A stretch of DNA of 64,000 bases, from NCBI GenBank assembly GCA_030272155.1, contig CP126202.1, positions 2,931,001-2,995,000 on the forward strand, given 5' to 3'. The position numbers and the translations under genes were made by a program. Shown piece after piece: positions 1 to 11,086 of this stretch. This DNA comes from Tetradesmus obliquus (lineage: Eukaryota; Chlorophyta; Chlorophyceae; Sphaeropleales; Scenedesmaceae). Within the stretch, counting starts at the first letter, position 1; each line of letters starts with the position of its first letter. Below the pieces are notes generated by a model that was given only the letters and a program-made list of their open reading frames with translations, made no database searches and had not been told where the DNA came from.

Positions 1-467
1 CCTCTGCAGGAGGCTGCTTGACTGCCAGCCATCGTAGCTGTTGCCATCATGGTTTTCAATTAGCGACTGTCGGACTCAGAGTGCGCTGGCACACTCCTGC
101 GGCAGCTGCGCCTAGCAGGGGGTTAGGCTGAGGGAGGTCTGTCAAAATGCTGCAACTGAGCCGATATATATTGTGCATGGCATGAACAACGTGTTCCCTT
201 GGTTCAGCACAGCATGGTATGGCTTGTTGGGTGGGCGACATGAACAGAGTACGCTGGACATTTGCTGAGTCAGCAAGGCTGGCAGTTAGGGCGGTTGTAA
301 CACTGTAACGATGACTGTCATGCTTGGGGTCTCAGGGCCAATGATCTGCTGCCAAGTTCAAAGCAAGCGGCACCATTGTGGAAGCCACTTAATCTGGTGC
401 TCGCTGTTTTGCGCCCTGTCTGTTCCAGCAGCATTGTGTAGCTTCCTGATAGCAGCAGCAGGCCAGC
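1..467. other. Upstream region of the EAF-like gene
   Basis: I see no coding exon here. The stretch precedes the first ATG of the EAF-like gene and presumably holds its promoter and 5' UTR. No TATA-like box stands out. Confidence 0.4.
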
Positions 468-1624
468 ATGGCGCAGCTGCAGCAGGAGCTTGCAATGGAC
501 AGGCCGCTCAAGCTAGGATCCACTTTAGCAGGCGAGGGGAACACAGTGGATGCCTACTTTACCTTCAAGTACGACTTCCAGCCGGAGGGCATGCAGCGAG
601 CAGAGCAGGCTGACCTACTGCTGTTTGGCGAGCAGCAAGAGCAGGTAGGTTACGTCAAGGCACGGCATGGGCTGCAGCCTACTGTAATATTATAGTTAAG
701 AAGGTGTTTAGAAAGCTTGTGCGGTTCCTGCAGGTCAAGCTTATCCCCGAACTGGCAGAGGGCGATGCAACGTTCCATTACGAGGGCACTGTAGAGACGC
801 TGAAGGTGGCAGAGGGAGCCGATCTCGATTGTGTTGCCGTGTTTGACGGCAAGGAGTGGACGCTGCAGCGGCTGACTGGCCACCTGTTTTGCAAGTGAGA
901 GTGCTGCTGCAGGAGAAGTTGCAGCAGTCTGACTGACTGGCTGGTTGCATGAACCTTGACCATGCAACACTGGTGTATGCGGCAGCTCACCTTGTTGGTG
1001 GTGCTGCCCAGCTAGCTTGCCTGCCTTGTTTTTGCAGCCCTGTGCCAACAAGCACTCGGTCACTGAGTGCTGCATGCCGCCATGACTCCTGATGCAGCGT
1101 ATATGCCAACATAGACTTCAAGAGTGTCCTGAACCTTGATGCCCTCTGCGTGACACACATTAACAGTCAACTGCTGCTGCTGAACACTTCTTGTGTGTGT
1201 ATCCTGCTGGCTCCTGCCCTGCTTGCAGGCACAGGCCAGGCGTACCGCAGATAGTGGGCTACAATGTGCCAGAGCCAGAGCCAGGAGCAGCAGAATACGG
1301 CCTTACTGCTGCTGCAGCAGAGCACGGAGGCGAGCATGGCAGCCAGCAGCAGCAGCAGCAGACGTTTGCAGGTGAAGAAACAGAGGAGGAGCATGAGATA
1401 GACCCAGACCTCAACGATGCTCTGGATGAAGCACTGTTTGCAGCAGATGAGCAGCCAATGGAAGACTCTCATCCGCCAGCAGCAGCAGCAGCAGCAGCAG
1501 GCATGCACCACCAGCCGCATGTGGAGCAGCAGATGCAGCAAATGCATATTCAGCAGCAGCAGCAGCAACCTCAGCAGCTCCGTCATCCACAGCAGCTGGC
1601 TGTGCAGCAGATGCAGACAGCTAT

Positions 1625-1663
<39 letters not shown>

Positions 1664-2000
1664 GCAGCAGGCGCAGCAACATGTAGAACAGCAGCAGCAG
1701 CAACATGAATCAGAGGAGGAGGAAGAGGAGGATGACATTTGGGATACCTTTGAGGCCCCTGCAGCACCCCCAGCTTCAGCAACACCGCCACCACAGCCAG
1801 CAGCAGCAGCAGCAGCGCAACCAGCAGTCGCGGCACAGCCGCCACCACCAGCAGCAGCAGCAGCAGCAGCAGCAGGGCAAGGGCAGGGTGCGCGTGTAGT
1901 AGTGGGTCATGAGGAAGAGGAGGAGGAGGAGGTAGAGAGCGAGGAGCAGCAGGCTGACAGTGATGATGAGAGTGATGGGCTAGGGGTGGAGGTGTTCTGA
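468..2000 (+). CDS. ELL-associated factor (EAF)-like transcription elongation protein, 3 exons
   Basis: Exons 468-644, 734-894 and 1229-2000 join in phase through GTAGGT and GTGAGA donors and TGCAG acceptors to give about 369 residues. Residues 14-115 match the EAF N-terminal domain pattern: an LKLGS start, a YFTFKYDFQP segment, then strands ending in WTLQRLTGHLF. EAF proteins bind ELL and stimulate RNA polymerase II elongation in the nucleus. The rest is low complexity: a Pro/Ala linker, long Gln runs (about 1540-1705), an acidic stretch with DDIWDTFE, Ala/Pro runs and an acidic tail ending near GLGVEVF. An acidic Ser-rich C-terminus is usual for EAFs. The ATG at 468 is the first in frame and leaves only 13 residues before the domain. 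The polyQ tract is a slippage-prone CAG run. The family call rests on my reading of the domain and is fairly sure; the partner ELL is inferred. Confidence 0.82.
1540..1705 (+). repeat. CAG/CAA trinucleotide tracts encoding polyglutamine
   Basis: Interrupted CAG/CAA runs lie inside exon 3 of the EAF-like gene and encode Gln blocks separated by His, Met and Ala. The longest block starts near 1624. Interruption by CAA and GCG codons suggests an older, partly stabilised tract. Confidence 0.85.
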
Positions 2001-2510
2001 AGCTGCTGTCAGAGCACCCGCATTGTTAAACAAAAGCATGCTGCAAGAGCCGGCATAGCTAGCAGTGGCCACCCTAAAGTGCATGCCTTCACCAGCTGTG
2101 GAGGTGTTGAGCAGCTGTTGCTGCGTCTGGAGCAAGCAGCTGCACCAGCCAGCTGGAACAATGGCTACCACTCACTCAGCAGATGTCCTGCAAGTGCATG
2201 CTTGTATGGGCTGTAGGTGCAGGTGGTTTAAAGCTGTTGCTCCATCTTGAGCAAGCAACTGAACCAGGCAGCCAGAGTTAGTAGTGGCTACCACTTACTC
2301 AGCGTCCTGCAAGTGCATGCTTGTATGGGCTGTAGGTGCAGGTGTTTTGAAGCTGTTGCTGCATCTGGAGCAAGCAGCTGCACCCGCCAGCTGGAACTAG
2401 CAGTGGCCACTTTTCATTCAGCAGATGTCCTGCAAGTGCACATAGGTGGATGGCAGCTGCACCAACCAGCTGGAATAAGTAGTGGCGATCCTTCACTCTG
2501 CACATGTCGG
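1985..2510 (+). repeat. About 120-bp imperfect tandem repeat in the EAF 3' UTR
   Basis: A unit starting GGTGTTTTGAAGCTGTTGC and running through CTGGAGCAAGCAGCTGCACC and TCCTGCAAGTGCATGCTTG recurs from about 2100, 2220 and 2340, with a partial copy near 2450. Its first bases resemble the end of the coding sequence (GGTGTTCTGAAGCTGCTG at about 1988, which includes the stop codon). The array therefore seems to start at the gene's own 3' end. Confidence 0.8.
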
Positions 2511-3774
2511 TTTGATGCGTGCAGTGGCCCGGCATGTGATTGGTGCTGCTGTTGTTGGCCCCCAACACTCAAGGCCGTGTTGTAGCTAGCTGCCACTTGA
2601 CTTGAGCGTGTCAGAGGTGGTGCAGACTGCACTCGTGCAGCATCATGCATGCTGTATCATGCATGCCGCAGGTCCTGCGGGGCTTGGCCACTGGCAACAG
2701 CAGGGCCTTGTGTGCGTCAATGTCCAAGCATGACACGCGTGTGGTGTGCAGTAGTCGAGACGCTGGCAGCTGCGCAGCGCTGCAGGCCACTCCAGAGAGA
2801 AGTTTCTTTGTGCATTTGCAAGTGTGTTTCCTGCAAGTCTGTACAGACAGAGAAGCTAATCCGAGTGCAGCCGCTGCAGCGTGCAGGAGACCTCGGCAAT
2901 GTGCTGTTCTGTGCTTTGCACATGCTCATGCTTTTGATTTTGTAGCAGCATAGGATTCCACAATGCATTGGTCTGGCCCAGGGGTGCTACCCGCATTACC
3001 TGAATGCTTGGTGCTCGTCTGCAGCACCTGATTTGCATGGGGTCAAGCTTGGTTCCGCAGCGCTGCTTTGCTTTGCGGGTGTCACCCAGTGGATGATGCA
3101 AGGTAACCTGTGTTGACACTGTTCCAGCTGGTTTGAACATCTTGCACTGCTTGTTACGTCTGATCATGCGGTTGCTTCTATAAGCATGGTTGGTCTGAAC
3201 AGGACTATTGCCTGGTGCTGCGGATGCCGCAAACACGGATGCATCATTGTACAGCCACTCTTACTTCAACAGCCTGGCAAGCAGTACAGCAGATGTCAGC
3301 TGTGCTGCAAGCCGTGCCAGCAGCAAAGGAATTGAAACGTGGTCGTACCTCTCAACTATGGAGAGAGGTTGTGCTGCATGTCATGCAGCAGGAGGACAGC
3401 AGTGTTACTGCCATGTTACTGCTGTTGTGTTCTACTGCTGCTGCTGTCATATCAACTCCGTCCTGTGCAGCCCGATCAGCCGGGAATTGCTGATGCTACG
3501 TTTACACTTGACTATACCAACGTAGAGAAGGACCTACACAACTAGCAGCCTGCTGTTCACCTACGCCACGCCTGCTGTGCATCGTCTGCTGCTGCTTGCA
3601 TATAGGGGTGCTTTCCTACTGTATATTACATATTCAACAAGACTCCGTTTCTGGCTGATCGTGCCAGCAGCTGCTTCCACAGTGTTGGGCGGCAGATAGG
3701 CAGCATCTACCAGCTTAGCCCAAGGCGTTCTCAGCAGGCAGCTGTGATCCGTCCTTGCTGCACATCTTAGCAGC
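2511..3774. other. Non-coding interval before the UEV gene
   Basis: No exon is supported on either strand. Frames are short, often lack ATG, and match no family. It should contain the end of the EAF 3' UTR and the UEV promoter and 5' UTR. Confidence 0.45.
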
Positions 3775-4194
3775 ATGTCAGTCCAAGTTCCTCGCAACTT
3801 TAGGCTGCTGGAGGAGCTGGAGAAGGGCGAGAAGGGCATTGGAGATGGCACAGTTTCATATGGCATGGAGGACACAGACGACATGCTCATGCGCAACTGG
3901 ACGGGCACAATCATCGGCCCCAGCAACACAGTACACGACGGCAGGATCTACACGCTCAAGTTCCACTGTGACTTAAACTACCCAGCAAGGCCACCCCTTG
4001 TCAGGTTCCAAAGCAAAATCAACATGGACTGTGTGCTGCCAGATGGCAGGGTTGACCCCACGCGCTTTGCTGTGCTCGGAAACTGGAGCAGCAACTACTC
4101 AATGGAGACAGTGCTGACCGAGCTGCGCCGCGCAATGGCCTCGATGCACAACAAGAAGCTGCCACAGCCGCCAGAGGGCGCTATGTACAGCTGA
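3775..4194 (+). CDS. UEV1: Ubiquitin-conjugating enzyme E2 variant (UEV1/MMS2 type)
   Basis: This is a single uninterrupted 139-residue frame. It shows the UEV pattern: the N-terminal [17 protein letters not shown], the WTGTIIGP strand, [10 protein letters not shown], and the C-terminal [10 protein letters not shown]. The usual E2 active-site Cys is absent; that region reads [14 protein letters not shown]. UEVs are non-catalytic partners of Ubc13-type E2s. The heterodimer builds K63-linked ubiquitin chains in error-free DNA damage tolerance and other signalling, in nucleus and cytosol. Length fits the family (about 140-150 residues), so the protein looks complete. It is unusual here in having no coding intron, whereas nearly every other confident gene in the window has several, so a retrocopy origin is possible. 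The ATG at 3775 is the natural start just before the conserved N-terminus. Confidence 0.93.
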   Translation: MSVQVPRNFRLLEELEKGEKGIGDGTVSYGMEDTDDMLMRNWTGTIIGPSNTVHDGRIYTLKFHCDLNYPARPPLVRFQSKINMDCVLPDGRVDPTRFAVLGNWSSNYSMETVLTELRRAMASMHNKKLPQPPEGAMYS

Positions 4195-6364
4195 CAACCT
4201 GCACCTTAGCCGCAGCTGGAGCAGCAGCGCTTGGCATAGTGTTCGAGTAGATGTGGCAACAGCAATGGTGGGGCTTGCAGGAAGCGGTGCTGCCAGCAGC
4301 TGCTTCTGGTTCCGAGACTCTGGACATGTGAGCAGCAGAGACGCAGTTGCTGCTGCTGCTGTGGTGGTGGGTGCTGCTGATGCGGGAAGCGTGCACAACA
4401 TGCCAAGCACACAAACTCATGCCAAACTGGCATTGTGGTTATGATTGTGGCAGCCTATTGGCGGTGTCTCAGCACTCTTACCTAGGCTTGGAGTCTAGAT
4501 GGTCTTATGATCATTAGGTAGGAAGTGGGCGTGCAGCTGTATGCACAGCTCAAAAGAGATTGTATAGCGTGCAGAATGCAAATGCGCAACTGTTGACTGG
4601 CCGTTGCTTGCATAGTACTGCGATGTGCTGCAAGCAGTGCTGGTGGTGTGACAGACTGGTGTGCGGCTGCTGCATGTTGCCACTATGACTGATGTGTGTA
4701 TGGGTGTGATGTACAGCACGTGGTGCTCGTCTTGTCAGCTGATACTGGCACAGCTGCTGGTTGCATGCTGCACTCGAATGCGCTGCGCTTGCTTGCCTTT
4801 GGACACCCCAAATGTGGGGACGATTTGCAGTGTCTTGCATGCTGGTCACCACGGTGGTATGCCGATCACATGAGCTTTGCATGTGTGGTCAGCCCACTGT
4901 GAAGGGCACTGCCACTGTGTGTGTGCACAGGCCGGCTTGCAGCATTGTGGCTGAGCACATTTCGGCATTGTGTGGGTTGAACGCAGCGCTTGTTGTGCAG
5001 CATGCTGGCAAAGATTTGTGGATTGAGCGCAGCAGTTGGCACATTTCTTCAACCCACAGGCGACGGCCAGCACAGCAGTTGCATGTCACCTACTTGTACG
5101 TGTAAAGTGGCTTGATCTATTCTCTAGCGTGCTCCCATGACTTATGGTGTTACAAGACGCGCATATGATGTTTCATTTGCAAGCAGCACTGGTCGATGAT
5201 CAACAGTCAGCATCACATATGAGTAGCACAGCACTGCATGCAAAGATGGATTACTCAAAGTGTGAAGCGTGCACTACACACATCAGGCAAACAACATTGC
5301 AGCTGCAACTGCACAACACACACCACGCAACACTGGCAGACTGCACAGAAGCTGCCGCTGTGCATGCAAGGTACTCAAGTTCAACTGGGTTTAGGAAGCA
5401 AGCGTGGGCACGCGCAAGCCACAACCATTGTCGCGTGATGAGAAAACCAAACATGTGCATAAGGGCATATCCAAAATGGCCATGATGACAGACATAACTG
5501 AGCAGCGCATCATCCGTGAGTCACTATCCTGCAAGCGTTGCTCTGCCGCGAGAAGTGCTCTGGATAAGTCCGCACCCAGCATGCGGCGCAGCCGTGCCTC
5601 TGCAGAGGCGTGCAGGATGCAACCGTATGCGAAAAGATGTGTGCACGCAGCAGCACTGCAGCAGCAGGCAAGCAAGCAACGCACAACCTAAAAAAACTTA
5701 TGTTATTTGCAAGCTTTGCAAGCCATGCATAAAGGATAACCTGCCAGTTGGCAACTGCATCGCTCTGAGCTGCCAGCTGCAGTGTACGAGCCACTCACAA
5801 AGATTGCACCTGCCCTATGCGTTAGTGTGTAGCCGGGCAACGCAAGCAGCAGTTCTGGGCAGCTGCACACCTCATAGCATGCTCGTCATAGCATCACACC
5901 TCAGTACTGTGACGTATGTAAAGTATGTGTCCTCCTGCCAACGGAGAGCTACAGATCTGGCAGAAAGAGTCGAAAAATGCAACCATGTGCGCAAGCCGTC
6001 CATCCAATGTACAAAACATTTGATGAAGTCATGCCATCAGCAGTCAGCGTGCCATCAGCAGTGTGCTAGTGCGCAAGCGGGGCACTGGGGGGGAGGTGGG
6101 ACAGCCCACATGCAAGAATCCCAAAACTAAATGTGGAAACAAGAAGCAGCACTACCACATCCCAACACCCCAGCCACCAATGCCCTGCAATCCTAACAGC
6201 TGGGGGACAAACGTGGCCTTAAGCGTGCAAGTAAGCATGCAAGCAAAAGGCAAGGATGCAGTGATTGCGGGCTATGCTGCTGCACATTATGTCTGTATGA
6301 TACAGGCAGATGCAGCCAACGGTCATCACACCAAAATCTTGTCTGTTGCATGAAATGTCCAGGC

Positions 6365-6990
6365 AAGACAAGCAGCATACGGTGAGGCGTATGCACGGCT
6401 GTCAGTTGGGCAGCAGCAGCCCATTGGCAGGAGGTATGTGAATACCTGGACACAAACATAGGATCTCACATGATACACAACAGACCATCATGACCTTGAT
6501 GATCAAGGCAAGTGCGAGGTCATCCACCTGTGCTGTTGCGTGTGATGCGATGTCATCACAACAACTGTGTACTCAAGGCACTGCTAGTGCATTGAGCACT
6601 CAACAATACTGCGACCACCCAACCAAAGCAGCCCACATAACAACACAAACCATGCAGGGCAGCACGCCCCTGATTTGCCAGACAAGCAGCACAAGATGGG
6701 ACCTACGCGCAGCTGTCGACGTGATCAGCAGCAGACCAATGGCAAACGACGTGTGGAAGCCCGTATGCAACATAGGATCTCACATGCTGAAAAGCAGATC
6801 ATCATGATCAAGGCAAGTGCAGCCTTATCCACCTGTGCTGTTGCGTGTGGTGCAGGTCATCACAGCAACGGTGGAGGCACTGCTAGTGTACTGATTACAC
6901 AAGAAGAACGAGAAAACTCCAACCAAAGCAGCCCAACCATAGCAACATTAACCATGCAGGGCAGCCGGCACCTGATTTGCCACTAGTGAA
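6365..6990. repeat. Imperfect tandem duplication, unit about 312 bp
   Basis: The first copy runs about 6365-6680 and the second about 6681-6990. Shared landmarks in the same order are GACAAGCAGCA, ACATAGGATCTCACATG (6456 and 6770), ATCCACCTGTGCTGTTGCGT, GGCACTGCTAGTG, CCAACCAAAGCAGCCCA and CACCTGATTTGCCA or its variant. Divergence is moderate and no coding frame is conserved. Confidence 0.8.
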
Positions 6991-7484
6991 TGAACAACAT
7001 CACAGAGTCTGGACAACAATGGTTCATAGGCACTGTGAGAAACACATCATGCACAGGTGAACCCCTGAAGCACAAGAGAGCAAAGTCCTGCGAATCAGAA
7101 AGGCAAATGCCGCCTGATCCCACTGATATGTGTGGCATTCTCTGCACACCAACAAAGCTGTCTTTGCCTGCGGGCCAGCCTGTTGTGCACCGTAAGCACC
7201 CAATTGCAGGGTGCCTATCTGCTGTCCCTTGTTTGTCACTGCCATCCCCTGAAGCCCACTGCCAGTTTGAGTAGCACTCATAGCAAACATGCAAGCATCA
7301 AGGTCAGCAAAAAGGGCCTTTGCTGGACAGGTGCAATGCAATCTGGCAAACCCCTGACGATGAAACCTGGAACACTGTGCACCCCACAACACCTGTTCAG
7401 ACGAAAACTCCGCCAGTGCACACATGTGGATAAGCAGCAGTCTTTGCAGTGCGCAGGTCATCAATAAGAATGCTACTGGGCAAC

Positions 7485-7600
7485 ACCTTAATTGATACGC
7501 ATGCACCACAAAGCAAGGGTACAAAGAGAGCGCCACTGACCAACACCTTGTATGATAAGCATGCACCACACGGCGAGGGTACAATTAACCTCAAGGCACC
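7485..7600. repeat. Short two-copy repeat, unit about 60 bp
   Basis: AACACCTTAATTGATACGCA, a CATGCACCACA landmark and a GGGTACAA landmark recur once, about 60 bp later, with substitutions. No function is visible. Confidence 0.6.
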
Positions 7601-8151
7601 TCTGTGCAATGCAACCATATCCTGCAGACAAGCTGTCATTTCAAATACGCCCCAGCTCCAACAGAGACGGGCCATGTCAACGGCACAATTTGAATGTCAA
7701 AACAGATGCTGAATGCGGCACAAGCTCGCTGCGCGGAAGTGGAAATGGCAAAATACATGGCAAGGTCTCCTGCAAGGCGTCCTGAATCGGTCCAAAAAGT
7801 GCATCAAACTCGCTTGCATAGCGCCCGCGATACATAGCCATTTTATTTCAAATCCTCTCATCAGAAGAGAGATCAAGGCGTCTCAGGTCAAGTGAGCACA
7901 CACGCATGCATGTAGTTGGCATCAATCAACCTGAAGCTTGGCAGCAGCTCTCATCAGCTGCCAGAGCTTGCACCGCTGAGCCTGGCAAAAAAACCATCAA
8001 ACAGACAACCACATAGCACAGCCAGGCGCGCAACGGCATGGTGAGGATTTGTGTCAAACCATTCCAAACCTTCAGCACCTGTAGGCAACAGCAACAACAC
8101 ACCAAGCTGGCCCTCCCCACGCATCCACCTTGTGCTGCCTCCTATGCAGCG

Positions 8152-8156
8152 TTACA
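8152..8156 (-). terminator. Candidate UGUAA poly(A) signal of membrane gene A
   Basis: TGTAA on the - strand lies about 225 bases past the stop codon of gene A. UGUAA is the usual poly(A) signal in volvocine and related chlorophycean algae. A pentamer occurs often by chance, so this is only a candidate. Confidence 0.3.
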
Positions 8157-8380
8157 AGCAACATGCAACCCGCCACTGGTGACACAATTGAAGACAGCGC
8201 TACAGCCATAAGGCAAGCCAGCAGCTGGCGCGCCACAGCTGCACATCACGCTCCCAGCCACATCACAATTCACTCCATACACTTTGCAGCTACGCTTCAA
8301 CCGCTGCAAGCGAGCCAGCTTGTAAAAAGCGAGCTGCTCTGCCTGTGCACATGTACCCACAGCCACGCCAGCACAACCGA

Positions 8381-11025
8381 CTAGTCCTGGTGTGGCCGCA
8401 CCTCCAGCCGCTGCTGCTGCAGCTGCTCATGCTGCCTACTCAGCGCCCCCACAAACCGCCGCCGCATGTACAAATCCAGCCCCCAGCACAGCGACACCGA
8501 CACCACCACAGCACACGACCAGCGCTCCACAGCCGCCCACACGCCAAACACCTGCGCAAACACCCACACACTGATCGCAGCATCAATGAGCGTGTACACC
8601 AGGTATGGCCGCAGCCGCATGTGCTGCAGGAAAGGCCGCAGCATGCCAGTCTGCAGCTCGCCCCGGCTGGCCCAGTAGGCACGGTATGCTCGGTTGGGCA
8701 GTAGCATGGGCGGCTGGCCACGAGCCACTGCTGGCAGGGAGAGGCAGATGGCTATGGCAGCAGTTGCGGGCGCCACCAGCAGCAGCCATAGCTCCCGGTG
8801 CCTGCAGTACAGCAGCACACAGCGGTGGTTGCTGCATAGCAGCGAAGCGCGGGGATCAGCCGGCTAGCTGGCTAGCATCATGTCTCGGCGCGTCAAAAGT
8901 TATGAGCGAGTGTCAAGACGTGCAGCAGCTGAAGCATCTAGCTTGTGTCATGTCTAGAGGCTGCCATCACCACACTCGACAACAACAATATCAGCAGTAC
9001 AGCAGGTCCATCACATGAGAACCGTAACCATTGCTGCGCGTAAGCAAAAAGCCCACCCACCGAGGGTGGGGAAGCAGCGCAGTAAGGTGCTGTGCACCGC
9101 ACGAACACGTGTCAAACCTGCAGCAGAGCAGCACTGGCGTCAGGCAGACTGCACAACTGCCTCCGCTTGTGCTGCTGCGCACGTACTCTAGCTTAGCTGT
9201 CTTTATCACTTTGGGTACAGATGTTGCCTGCAGGAAGCTGCCTTTGAACAGTCAACCATGTTCCCTGCCACAAAACTGCTTGGCAAGGCACCCTAGGGGT
9301 GGCACTGGCGCTGGTCAAACTAACAACCAACAGCAGCGCCGGTCAACGTCTGGTCAAACCTGGTCAAACCTTGTCAAACCTAGTCAAACCGCCCCGCAAC
9401 ACTCACCTCAGGTAGGGGTAGCGCAGGCCCATCATCAGCGGCACGTGTGGTAGCGTCTTGAAAAGGATGAACAGGAAGTAAAAGACTGTCATGGGCTCGG
9501 TCATCATGCGGCGCAGCAGCACCGCAAGGTACAGCACCTCAAACAGCGCTGCTGCATAGTCCACCTGCAGCAGGCTGTGGTGCTTCCAGGACAGGTAGCT
9601 GCATGCAGCAGCGGCAGCAGCAGCGGCAGGAGCAGAAGAAGCAGAAGAGAATGTCATTGTGATATGAAACGAAGTGCAGCGAGCAAAAACATTGGCAGAG
9701 GGTGCAGCTGCAGCAGACGGGGCGGTTCAGTGAGCATGGCTCATGACAGAAAAGCATGCAGACAGCAGCACTTCGGCGTCAACAGCAGCTCCCAAACAGA
9801 GCAGGGGCACAACAAAACATGTACCGATCCGAGCGTCACAAAAACGGCGTGTTTGCACTAACATTGTTGAATGTAGCCTGCTTGCATGCACCTGACTGTA
9901 TTCTCCCTGTCAACAACACCATCACTCACCTCTGCTCCAGGTCACCATTGCCAAACTGGGTGAATGGCATATACCAAGGAACGCCAGCTGCTGCTGCTTC
10001 TGCAGCAGCTGCTGCTGTAACAGCACCCTCTGCAGGTCCTGCAGTGCCGCCTGCTGCAGCTGCAGCCGGTGCGGCCCCTTTTGCCATCTCAATCTTACCA
10101 CCCTGGTCACCTGCCTCACTCTTGCTAGGTTTTGCTGCGCTGCTGCTGCTGCTGCTCTCGCTGCTGCCAACTGAGCAGCCGCTGCTGACAGCAGTTGCCA
10201 GATGTGCAATGGCCTGCTGCTGCTGCTGCTGCTGCTGCACCTGCTCTTGCGCTGGTTCTGCTTGTGCTTGTGCTTCTGCTACAGGTGCTGCTGCTGCCAC
10301 TTCCTGACCACCCAAATGCCCTGCGGCCTCACCCTCTGCTGCCACCTGCTGCTGCTGCTGCTGTTGCTGCTGCTCGATCATCATGTCAGGCAGCTGCAGC
10401 GGTGCTGGTGCAGCTGCCACGAGATGCTGCAGCCTGGCGAACTGCTGCTGCTGCCACTGCAGCTGCAGCTGCAGCGGCAGGCACATCAGCAGCAACCGCA
10501 GCATGTTGTGCAGCCCTTGCGTGGCCACGAACGGCAGCAGCAGCGGGAACAGCAGCACATCCGTCAGGTGCTGCAAAGCTGCAAGGGGACTGGCTGCCTC
10601 TGCTGCTGCTGCTGCCACTGCGCCTCCGTTGTCAGTGTTAGGCACAACTACAACGCCTGCTTCTGCTGCTGCTGGGTCTTGCTGGTCCCCTGCGGCTGCT
10701 ACTGCTGCATCATTGTCCAAGGCACCCCCTGCCATATGCGCTGCTGCTGCCTCTGCAGCAGCAGCTGCTGACAGCTGCAGGACGGCATACACATCACTTG
10801 CCATCTGTCGGTAATGCTGCCAGGCCCCAGCCTCAACTGCCATACTCATGCGAGCAAAGTCCTCAGCACTCTGCTGCTCAAAGTCCCGCTGCTGCTGCTC
10901 CTGCTGCTGCGCTGCCTGCACCTCCTGCCGCATGGCTGGCAGCAGCAGCTGCTGCACCTCCTGCTGGGCAGCAGCAGGCATCACCAGCAGCGGCACGTCA
11001 GCAACCACACCGGTTGCCCCCCTTG

Positions 11026-11086
<61 letters not shown>

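Larger units (their letters stand above)
4195..8380. other. Long non-coding interval (about 4.2 kb) with local duplications
   Basis: No exon can be supported. The longest frame (5516-6130, 204 residues) is Cys/His-rich, has no recognisable domain and looks like chance. The stretch includes the UEV 3' end, a 312-bp tandem duplication (6365-6990), a short duplicated block (7485-7600) and the 3' end of membrane gene A. Confidence 0.5.

Noticed and set aside
5516-6130. 204-residue + strand frame
   Set aside because: It has Cys/His/Gln-rich chance composition, no domain, no splice structure, and lies in a repeat-bearing non-coding interval.
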